Of a stretch of 5,417 nucleotides of DNA, positions 1 through 5,417 are shown piece after piece. The DNA is from JAAYZK01 sp964535025. Its GTDB lineage: Bacteria > Planctomycetota > Phycisphaerae > SM23-33 > FEN-1343. The stretch covers positions 1 through 5,417 of the forward strand of contig CAZHRW010000115.1 in assembly GCA_964535025.1 (NCBI GenBank), in the 5' to 3' direction. The notes beneath the pieces were generated by a model. The model worked only from the letters and a program-made list of their open reading frames with translations, was not told the origin of the DNA and ran no database searches. Numbering within the stretch: position 1 is the stretch's first letter; the number at the start of each line of letters is the position of its first letter. Made by a program: the position numbers and the translations under genes.

Positions 1-43
1 GGGATTTTGAATCCCGCGCGTCTGCCGATTCCGCCACTCCGGC
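1..43 (-). tRNA. tRNA-Leu (anticodon CAA), 5' half, cut by window edge
   Basis: Read on the minus strand from position 43, the sequence gives a 7-base acceptor strand GCCGGAG, then U8 and a D-arm with the GCG/CGC stem and the GAATCGGCAGA loop typical of class II leucine tRNAs. The anticodon arm follows: stem CGGGA (16-12), loop TTCAAAA (11-5), and the first four bases of the closing stem, TCCC (4-1). The anticodon is CAA at positions 9-7, which reads UUG leucine codons. The variable arm, T-arm and 3' acceptor strand lie outside the window, so the gene is incomplete here because of the boundary, not because it is broken. It is transcribed away from the neighbouring protein gene. The call rests on the fold and the close resemblance to bacterial tRNA-Leu(CAA) sequences. 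Confidence 0.9.
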
Positions 44-66
44 GAGGGGGTGCGGTATGCTGGTTT

Positions 67-94
67 AGTGTAGTGAGGGGCTCGATTCGCTCAA
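67..94 (-). promoter_or_regulatory. Candidate promoter of the tRNA-Leu gene
   Basis: On the minus strand a -35-like TTGAGC (94-89) is followed, after 16 bases, by a -10-like TACACT (72-67). The expected start of transcription lies near position 60, leaving a leader of about 17 bases before the tRNA 5' end at 43, which suits RNase P processing. The hexamers match the sigma-70 consensus at the most conserved positions (TTG; TA...T). This is a pattern match only. Confidence 0.4.
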
Positions 95-110
95 GGGAAA
101 TCCGCCCGCC

Positions 111-139
111 TTGCCGGGCGGGGCGGCGGCGGGTATCGT
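111..139 (+). promoter_or_regulatory. Candidate promoter of the secreted-protein gene
   Basis: TTGCCG (111-116) and TATCGT (134-139) are separated by exactly 17 bases. The spacer is almost entirely G and C. Transcription would begin near 146, giving a leader of about 85 bases before the GTG at 231. The -35 hexamer is identical to the one proposed for glyA, and the G/C-rich spacer has a similar composition. The -35 lies in the loop and right arm of a GC-rich inverted repeat (102-108 with 115-121), so the match could partly be a composition effect. Confidence 0.35.
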
Positions 140-216
140 GGTGGCGACGGCGTGTGGCCGGCGGTGAGGCGCGGCGGGAGGTCCGGCCGTGCGGGACGGG
201 TGGCCGCGGGCGCCGA

Positions 217-222
217 AAGGAG
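217..222 (+). promoter_or_regulatory. Ribosome binding site deciding the secreted-protein start
   Basis: AAGGAG is a near-perfect Shine-Dalgarno sequence. It stands 8 bases before GTG 231 and 11 before ATG 234, and lies downstream of the longer in-frame ATG at 189. It therefore rules out the 189 start and slightly favours GTG 231, since the other starts in this window have spacings of about 3 to 8. Confidence 0.8.
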
Positions 223-230
223 ATGATAAC

Positions 231-1835
231 GTGATGCACACTGCACTTACAGTTCCGGCCGTGCTGGCGGCGGTGATTCTGGCGTCGTCGCCGGGGTGTG
301 TTCAGGGGGCGTCGGGGGCACAGCCGCGACGGGTGAGCGAGATCTCGCAGTATGGGATCACGTGGCACTTCGACCGGCCGGTGCGGGCCGGGCGGTTCAT
401 CACGGGCGACTGGTGGGTGATCGGGCCGGTGACCATCACGCATACCACGCCGGCGGCCGGGCCGGCCACCCCCGACGAGTCGGCCGTCGACACGAGCAAG
501 AACCGCTGGGGCGACACCTCCCTGCGGAACGACAGCCGCATGCGGAACGGCTCGATGATCGTCCTGACCGCCACGCAGAAGCAGGGCTACGACTCCCGCA
601 GCCGTACCTACGACCCGGCGCTGTCGGTGACGTTCCCGGTCACGATCGAGCCGAACCGCTCGCTGATCTCCACGGTCAGCGCCCCGCCGGTCAAGCGTAA
701 CAGCGTGGCTCACAAGATCATGTGGGACAGCGAGAAGACCGGCGGCACCGTCCTCGATTCGGCCGCGGTCCTGACCGTCCTGGCCGACGAGCCGCCCGCC
801 GACGCATTCCGGCCGCCCTACGCGGGCACCGACAAGCCGCTTTACCGGGCAAGCGACCTGCGTTGGGGGCTCCTGCGGCGCCTGGCGGTCCCCGAGATCG
901 ACCCGAAGGTCTACCCGCCCTACTACGACATCCGCCTGCCGGCCGACTGGGCCGCGGCCGAGCGGTGGTTCCAGCGGCCGTGGATCGACCACATGTGCAA
1001 CTGGATGCAGCAGCAGCTCAATCCCTGCGAAAACTGCCCCGCGTACGGCCGCGAGCACGCGCGGCTGGTGTCCATCGCCAGCCTGCTGCTGCACCTGGAC
1101 GTCCCCGACGAGACGAAGCGCCCGCTGCTGATCGGCCTGGTCCAGTACGGCCTGGACGTCTCCGGCGTGGCGAAGGTGGGCGGGTCGTGGAACTGGGGCG
1201 GCGGGCACACCTCGGGCCGCAAGTGGCCGATGCTCTTCGCGTCGTTGATGCTCGACGACCCGGCCATCGGCGACGTGCCGGACACCTGCGTGTTCCACGA
1301 GGATGCCCAGACCTACTACGGCACCGGCTGGGCGGGGCAGACGGCCCTGTACTGGATGGTCCAGCACCACGGCCGTCGCGACCACTACGAGGAGAAGCCG
1401 CCCGAGCAGTGGACCCGCTGGGACCGCAGCAGCGAAAGCTACCGCCTCTGCTGCAACGGCCGTGCGTGGGCCGGCACGGCCCTGGCGGCTCGCTTGTGCA
1501 AGGCCGTCGCGGCGTGGAACCACGACGCCTTCTTCGACTACGTCGACCGCTTCATGGCGGCCGAGGACGCCTACGCCGCCCATCGCGGCGGCCACGAGCG
1601 GCCCGACATGGAGGGTGGGACGTTCGACCCGTTCGTCGATGCCATGTGGCGTGCCTACCGCGACAACGCCCCCGCCCAGCCCATGGCGGGCAACCCGCGG
1701 ATGTTCGTGTGGGAAGGCCGCTCGTACCAGTGGGTGCCCAACCCCAAGCCCACCGACGAGGAGGTCGCCGCCCATCTTGCCGAGGTCAAGGCCGCCCGCG
1801 CCGCGGCGGCCGGCGGCACGGATGCGGAGGAGTAA
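231..1835 (+). CDS. Secreted protein of unknown function (beta-rich N-terminus, helical C-terminal region)
   Basis: This gene encodes about 534 residues. I cannot assign a reaction. The start is GTG 231, or ATG 234 one codon later, after AAGGAG at 217-222. Residues about 5-19 are hydrophobic and form a probable signal peptide, although the n-region has no Lys or Arg. Cys23 follows Pro-Gly, so it does not fit a lipobox, and signal peptidase I cleavage near residues 25-30 is more likely. Residues about 38-170 look beta-rich, with an aromatic block QYGITWHFD (40-48) and GDWWVIGPVTI (59-69). From about 240 the sequence becomes helix-rich, with C256, a CENC pair (C266/C269), a Gly/Trp-rich GGSWNWGGGHTSGRKWP block (317-333), a HEDAQTYYGTGW block starting at 356, and adjacent C407-C408. 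The C-terminal ~25 residues are Ala/Glu-rich. The helical part recalls alpha/alpha-toroid proteins such as glycosidases or polysaccharide lyases, but I see no assured catalytic residues. From memory, similar blocks occur in uncharacterised secreted planctomycete proteins. Coding reality is well supported by the ribosome binding site, the signal peptide and the length; function is not. Confidence 0.85.
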   Translation: MMHTALTVPAVLAAVILASSPGCVQGASGAQPRRVSEISQYGITWHFDRPVRAGRFITGDWWVIGPVTITHTTPAAGPATPDESAVDTSKNRWGDTSLRNDSRMRNGSMIVLTATQKQGYDSRSRTYDPALSVTFPVTIEPNRSLISTVSAPPVKRNSVAHKIMWDSEKTGGTVLDSAAVLTVLADEPPADAFRPPYAGTDKPLYRASDLRWGLLRRLAVPEIDPKVYPPYYDIRLPADWAAAERWFQRPWIDHMCNWMQQQLNPCENCPAYGREHARLVSIASLLLHLDVPDETKRPLLIGLVQYGLDVSGVAKVGGSWNWGGGHTSGRKWPMLFASLMLDDPAIGDVPDTCVFHEDAQTYYGTGWAGQTALYWMVQHHGRRDHYEEKPPEQWTRWDRSSESYRLCCNGRAWAGTALAARLCKAVAAWNHDAFFDYVDRFMAAEDAYAAHRGGHERPDMEGGTFDPFVDAMWRAYRDNAPAQPMAGNPRMFVWEGRSYQWVPNPKPTDEEVAAHLAEVKAARAAAAGGTDAEE

Positions 1836-1902
1836 CCACACGCGGGCGGCGGGCCACCCGATAGTGTAGCGGGGGAAACCGCCGTGGGGCCCTCGGCCGC
1901 TC

Positions 1903-1931
1903 TTGCCGCCGCGGCGGCGGGCGGGTAAGGT
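1903..1931 (+). promoter_or_regulatory. Candidate glyA promoter
   Basis: TTGCCG (1903-1908) and TAAGGT (1926-1931) are spaced by 17 bases in the 131-base gap before glyA. Transcription would start near 1938, leaving a leader of about 29 bases that contains the GGAG ribosome binding site (1957-1960). The -35 is identical to that proposed for the upstream gene. The spacer contains a perfect palindrome, CCGCCGCGGCGG (1906-1917). No riboswitch-like structure fits in so short a leader. Confidence 0.4.
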
Positions 1932-1966
1932 GTCTGCCTTGCGACCGGACCCTTGCGGAGACGACC

Positions 1967-3213
<1,247 letters not shown>

Positions 3214-3214
<1 letters not shown>

Positions 3215-3236
3215 GCCGCTGTGGCGGCTTGATTGT
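3214..3236 (+). terminator. Hairpin after glyA, possible weak terminator
   Basis: AGCCGC (3214-3219) and GCGGCT (3224-3229) form a perfect 6-bp stem around a TGTG loop. It begins at the last base of the glyA stop codon and is followed by TTGATTG, which is only moderately T-rich. Position and stem fit an intrinsic terminator; the broken T-tract argues that it is weak or only stabilises the mRNA end. Confidence 0.3.
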
Positions 3237-3257
3237 GCCGGCCGCACGCTCTAGGAT
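3229..3257 (+). promoter_or_regulatory. Candidate mcsA-mcsB promoter
   Basis: TTGATT (3229-3234) and TAGGAT (3252-3257) are separated by 17 bases. Transcription would start near 3264 and leave a leader of about 21 bases containing the GGAGG ribosome binding site. I see no direct repeats resembling a CtsR operator here, unlike the Bacillus clpC operon. The -35 starts on the last base of the glyA hairpin stem. Confidence 0.5.
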
Positions 3258-3271
3258 AGATGTACCGCCTT

Positions 3272-3276
3272 GGAGG
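3272..3276 (+). promoter_or_regulatory. Ribosome binding site deciding the mcsA start
   Basis: GGAGG stands 8 bases before ATG 3285. An in-frame TTG at 3270 would place the start codon immediately before this site, so ATG 3285 is the start. Confidence 0.85.
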
Positions 3277-3284
3277 CAACCCGC

Positions 3285-3773
3285 ATGAAACAGAAATGCG
3301 ACAAATGCGATCGGCCCGCCACGGTTCACCTGACCGAGATCGTCGACGGCCAGAAGATCGAGAAGCACCTGTGCGAGGTCTGCGCCGCCGCCGAGGGGAT
3401 CACCGTGCAGCCGTCGATCCCGATCAGCCAACTGCTGGAGGATTTCGTCATGCAATCGCAGGAGGCCAAGCACCTTGGCGACCTGGTCTGCGATCAGTGC
3501 GGCATGACGTTCCTGGAGTTTCGCCAGCATGGCCTGCTGGGCTGTGCCCACGACTACGAGGCCTTCGCCGAGGCGCTGGATCCCCTGCTCGCGCGGGCGC
3601 AGGAGGCGGCGACGACCCACGTCGGCAAGGTTCCCAGCCGCGCCGGCGGCGATGAGGTCCGCCAGAACCGCCTGCTGCAGATGCGCTCGGAATTGCAGAA
3701 AGCGATCCGGGCGGAGGCGTACGAGGAGGCGGCCCGGCTTCGGGACCAGATCCAGACGCTGGAGGGCTCGTGA
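3285..3773 (+). CDS. mcsA: McsA-like zinc-binding UVR-motif protein, McsB partner
   Basis: The product has 162 residues, close to the Firmicutes McsA length (about 185). In Bacillus, McsA binds and activates the McsB arginine kinase, and the pair controls CtsR and directs substrates to ClpCP. The first zinc site is complete: C5-x2-C8 and C30-x2-C33, with the typical RPATVHLTE and KIEKHLCE surroundings. The second site has C69-x2-C72 in CDQCGMTFLEFR and C87 in LLGCAHDY; where Bacillus has a fourth cysteine (GCSECY) this protein has D90, preceded by H89. A KVPSRAGG segment (115-122) matches the conserved KIPKRIGG of McsA. The C-terminal UVR motif (about 126-161) is helical and charged, with the EEAARLRDQI core. 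The gene overlaps mcsB by four bases, which strongly supports the pairing. It could be annotated as an 'excinuclease ABC subunit B-like' protein because of the UVR motif, but it is not UvrB. Confidence 0.93.
   Translation: MKQKCDKCDRPATVHLTEIVDGQKIEKHLCEVCAAAEGITVQPSIPISQLLEDFVMQSQEAKHLGDLVCDQCGMTFLEFRQHGLLGCAHDYEAFAEALDPLLARAQEAATTHVGKVPSRAGGDEVRQNRLLQMRSELQKAIRAEAYEEAARLRDQIQTLEGS
3761..3766 (+). promoter_or_regulatory. mcsB ribosome binding site inside the mcsA 3' end
   Basis: GGAGGG encodes Glu-Gly near the end of mcsA and sits 3 bases before the GTG start of mcsB (5 bases counting from its GGAG core). Together with the GTGA start/stop overlap at 3770-3773 it points to translational coupling. 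Confidence 0.7.
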
Positions 3774-4816
3774 AACTCGCCGACCTGACCGGACGAACCA
3801 CCGAATGGCTCCGCGGGGCCGGCCCGATGAGTGAGATCGTCATCTCTTCGCGGGTCCGCCTGGCCCGCAACGTCGCGGGCTACCCCTTCCTCAGCCGCTG
3901 CACACCCGAGCAGCGCGGCGAGATCGCCACGATACTCCAGGAGGTGCTCCTGGCGACGCTGGGGGACGAGACGCTGTACGTCAATGTTGACACCGCCGGC
4001 GAGGCGGACCGCCAACTGCTTGTGGAACGTCAGCTGATCAGCCGCCAGCTCGCCGACGGCTCCGGCGCCCGCGGCGTGGCGATCAGCGGCGACGAGACCG
4101 TCGCCGTGATGGTCAACGAGGAAGACCACCTGCGGATCCAGGTGCTCCGCAGCGGGTTCCAGCTCGATGACGCCTATCGGCAGATCGATCGGATCGACGA
4201 CGACCTGGAACGGCGGATCTCCTTCGCCTTCAGCGGCCGCTACGGGTATCTGACGGCGTGCCCGACGAACGTCGGCACCGGCATCCGCCTCAGCGTAATG
4301 CTCCACCTGCCGGCGCTGAAGATGACCGGCGAAATCGAGAAGGTCTTCCAGGCCGCCCGCGATATGCGCCTGGCCATCCGCGGCCTGTACGGCGAAGGGA
4401 CCGAGGCGACGGGGGATTTCTTCCAGGTGTCGAACCAGACGACGCTTGGGCGAACCGAACCACAGATCATCGACGACTTCACCAAGCGGATCATCCCCGA
4501 GATCATCCACTACGAGCAGGATGCCCGCGAGGGCCTGCTCACCCGGCGGTCCATGGCGATCGACGATCGCATCTTCCGCGCGCTGGGCCTGTTACGCTCG
4601 GCACGGCTGATCAGCTCGGCCGAGACGATGCACCTGCTCAGCCACGTCCGCCTGGGGATCAACCTCGGACGGATCCGCGACGTCGATCTCACCACCGTCA
4701 ACCAACTGTTCCTCACGACCCAGCCGGCCCACCTGCAGCGGATCCACAACTGCCGGATGAACGGCGACAAGCGCGAGCAGCTCCGCGCCGAATTCATCCG
4801 ACAGAAGCTCAACTAG
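3770..4816 (+). CDS. mcsB: Protein-arginine kinase McsB
   Basis: McsB phosphorylates arginine side chains of proteins with ATP; in Bacillus phosphoarginine is the tag recognised by the ClpC N-terminal domain. It is a phosphagen-kinase relative without the N-terminal domain of creatine kinases. At 348 residues the length is normal (about 360). Motifs in order: SSRVRLARN (26-34), nucleotide-binding arginines; NEEDHLRIQ (116-124), with the catalytic acidic pair E117/E118; CPTNVGTGIR (164-173), with the C164 site; RGLYGEGTEA (204-213); SNQTTLG (221-227); and the C-terminal LSHVRLGINLG (290-300) and RAEFIRQKL (339-347). The phosphoarginine-binding motif RDxxRA of Bacillus and Geobacillus appears as R335-E336-x-x-R339-A340, a conservative Asp-to-Glu change. 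The start is GTG 3770, overlapping the mcsA stop, with a ribosome binding site inside mcsA; an ATG at 3827 would delete part of the conserved N-terminus. ctsR and clpC, the usual Firmicutes neighbours, are absent. A guanidino kinase for free metabolites is unlikely given the McsA partner. Confidence 0.96.
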   Translation: MKLADLTGRTTEWLRGAGPMSEIVISSRVRLARNVAGYPFLSRCTPEQRGEIATILQEVLLATLGDETLYVNVDTAGEADRQLLVERQLISRQLADGSGARGVAISGDETVAVMVNEEDHLRIQVLRSGFQLDDAYRQIDRIDDDLERRISFAFSGRYGYLTACPTNVGTGIRLSVMLHLPALKMTGEIEKVFQAARDMRLAIRGLYGEGTEATGDFFQVSNQTTLGRTEPQIIDDFTKRIIPEIIHYEQDAREGLLTRRSMAIDDRIFRALGLLRSARLISSAETMHLLSHVRLGINLGRIRDVDLTTVNQLFLTTQPAHLQRIHNCRMNGDKREQLRAEFIRQKLN

Positions 4817-4820
4817 CTTC
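4804..4820. terminator. Hairpin spanning two convergent stop codons
   Basis: GAAGCT (4804-4809) and AGCTTC (4815-4820) form a perfect 6-bp stem around a 5-base loop CAACT. The structure contains the mcsB stop TAG (4814-4816) and reaches into the stop codon of the minus-strand thioesterase gene (4821-4819). Being palindromic, it would form in both transcripts. No T-run follows on either strand, so a true intrinsic terminator is uncertain. Confidence 0.3.
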
Positions 4821-5238
4821 ACCCCCGCGTCCCCTCCGTCGCACGGCTCACCAGGTCCGTCAGCCACGCCGGCGGGCGGATGGGCTTGCCGTCGGCCGTG
4901 GTGACGGCGTGGATGGTGTAGCCGCCGGCGACGCGATGGCCCTTGTCGGCGTGGGTGATGGTGACGTCGAAGCGCAGGCGCGCCCGGCCCGCGGCGGCCA
5001 GGCGGGTGGCGACGCGGAGCCGCTCGTCGTAGCCGGCCCGGCCGTGGTAGTCCACGTGGGCGGTGATCAACGGCAGGCAGACGCCCCGGGCTTCCATCTG
5101 CGGGTAGGGGCTCCCCAGCGCGCGGAGCAACGCGCTGCGACCGACCTCGAACCACTCCAGGGCGCGCGAGTTGTAGAACGTGCCCAACTGATCGATCTCG
5201 CTGTAACGCACGCGGATGTCGACGACGTGTTCGGCCAT
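4819..5238 (-). CDS. Acyl-CoA thioesterase, 4HBT hot-dog fold (YbgC/FadM type)
   Basis: This 139-residue protein has the size and pattern of single-domain hot-dog thioesterases, which hydrolyse acyl-CoA or related thioesters in the cytoplasm. The signature is RYSEIDQLGTFYNSRALEWF (11-30) followed by EVGR, which aligns with the YbgC-type R-Y-x-E-T-D-x-x-G-V-V-Y-H-x-x-Y-x-x-x-F-E signature. D16 is the expected catalytic aspartate. The YH pair is Y22-N23 here, so the usual histidine is replaced. A central LPLITAHVDYHGRAGYDERLRV stretch (about 55-76) and the FDVTITHADKG strand (90-100) match the fold's second half. ATG 5238 follows AGGAG (5250-5246 on the minus strand) by 7 bases. It converges on mcsB with a 2-base gap between stops, so it is not part of that operon. 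The natural substrate cannot be told from sequence; 4-hydroxybenzoyl-CoA is only the family's namesake. Confidence 0.9.
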   Translation of the reverse strand: MAEHVVDIRVRYSEIDQLGTFYNSRALEWFEVGRSALLRALGSPYPQMEARGVCLPLITAHVDYHGRAGYDERLRVATRLAAAGRARLRFDVTITHADKGHRVAGGYTIHAVTTADGKPIRPPAWLTDLVSRATEGTRG

Positions 5239-5271
5239 CGGATCACTCCTGTCGGGGCTCGGTGAGGTCGG

Positions 5272-5300
5272 ATCGTACCGGACCGGGGCCGTCCTGGCAA
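5272..5300 (-). promoter_or_regulatory. Candidate thioesterase promoter
   Basis: On the minus strand TTGCCA (5300-5295) and TACGAT (5277-5272) are spaced by 17 bases. The start of transcription would fall near 5265, giving a leader of about 27 bases with AGGAG just before the ATG. Both hexamers resemble the sigma-70 consensus and the other promoters proposed in this window. Confidence 0.5.
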
Positions 5301-5417
5301 GGCGATCGGGCGCGAAGAGAGCCGGTTGCGTTGTTGCGGAAGGCCTATGGTTATTGGGCTCAGCGAGGGTGCTCCAGACGCCTTCCCCGCCAGGGAGCCT
5401 GATTTCATTGGGTCGCG
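5301..5417. other. Right-edge sequence with no assignable feature
   Basis: These last bases are less G/C-rich around 5325-5365 than the flanks. I see no tRNA, repeat or convincing gene. An ATG at 5347 on the plus strand opens 23 codons to the edge, preceded by GGAAGG only 3 bases away; the product begins MVIGLSEGAP and is not recognisable. It could be the start of a neighbouring gene or nothing. Confidence 0.3.

Noticed and set aside
102..121. GC-rich inverted repeat CCGCCCG/CGGGCGG with a 6-base loop as a terminator
   Set aside because: No gene ends here, there is no T-run on the plus strand and only ATTT on the minus strand, and such repeats are common in G/C-rich gaps.
189..230. Longer start of the secreted protein at ATG 189
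   Set aside because: The extra residues (RDGWPRAPKGDDN) precede the signal peptide and cover the AAGGAG ribosome binding site at 217-222, so the true start is 231 or 234.
7..234. A 75-residue plus-strand reading frame over the left edge
   Set aside because: It overlaps the tRNA on the opposite strand, is Arg/Gly-rich as expected from G/C-rich non-coding sequence, and has no ribosome binding site.
1836..1902. Small stems after the secreted-protein gene (for example GCGG/CCGC at 1869-1872/1879-1882) as a terminator
   Set aside because: The stems are only 4 bp and no T-run follows.
3554..4510. A 318-residue minus-strand reading frame across mcsA-mcsB
   Set aside because: It lies opposite two genes identified by many conserved motifs and shows no family resemblance of its own.
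5347..5417. Start of a new plus-strand gene (MVIGLSEGAP...) at the right edge
   Set aside because: Only 23 codons are visible, the purine-rich stretch is just 3 bases from the ATG, and the peptide is not recognisable; more sequence would decide it.
5239..5417. N-terminal extension of the thioesterase, since its frame stays open to the window edge
   Set aside because: AGGAG sits 7 bases before ATG 5238, the family signature begins at the expected distance from that Met, and no earlier in-frame ATG, GTG or TTG is present.

Overview
This is a GC-rich bacterial chromosome segment of ordinary, mostly housekeeping character. The best guess for the source is Planctomycetota, possibly Phycisphaerae or a relative. 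That rests on three things: an McsA/McsB arginine-kinase pair with no ctsR or clpC beside it, a secreted protein of a type I associate with planctomycetes, and variant residues in the thioesterase and McsA that I recall from that phylum. No marker gene is present, so the assignment is an inference.

Layout, left to right. The left edge carries the 5' half of a tRNA-Leu (anticodon CAA) on the minus strand, cut by the window boundary (1-43). A gap of about 190 bases follows and holds divergent promoter candidates for the tRNA (minus) and the first protein gene (plus). The first protein gene (231-1835, plus) encodes a secreted protein of unknown function with a beta-rich N-terminal part and a helical C-terminal part. 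After a 131-base gap comes glyA, serine hydroxymethyltransferase (1967-3214, plus). A 70-base gap with a hairpin and a good promoter candidate leads into a two-gene unit, mcsA (3285-3773) and mcsB (3770-4816), which overlap by four bases and are probably translationally coupled. Converging on mcsB from the minus strand is a small hot-dog-fold acyl-CoA thioesterase (4819-5238); only two bases separate the stop codons. The last ~115 bases hold nothing I can assign.

How the genes relate. mcsA and mcsB act together: McsA is the zinc-binding, UVR-motif partner of the McsB protein-arginine kinase, which in Bacillus marks proteins for ClpCP. glyA (one-carbon metabolism) and the thioesterase (acyl-CoA hydrolysis) look like independent neighbours. 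Every protein gene except mcsB has a -35/-10 pair of sigma-70 type with a 17-base spacer upstream, which suggests separate transcription units rather than one long operon.

I found no mobile element, CRISPR array, phage gene or obviously new defence or biosynthetic system. The points most worth a second look are the residue changes in otherwise well-conserved enzymes (SHMT active-site and folate-loop positions, the McsB phosphoarginine-site motif, the second McsA zinc site), the compact hairpin across two convergent stop codons, and the uncharacterised secreted protein.
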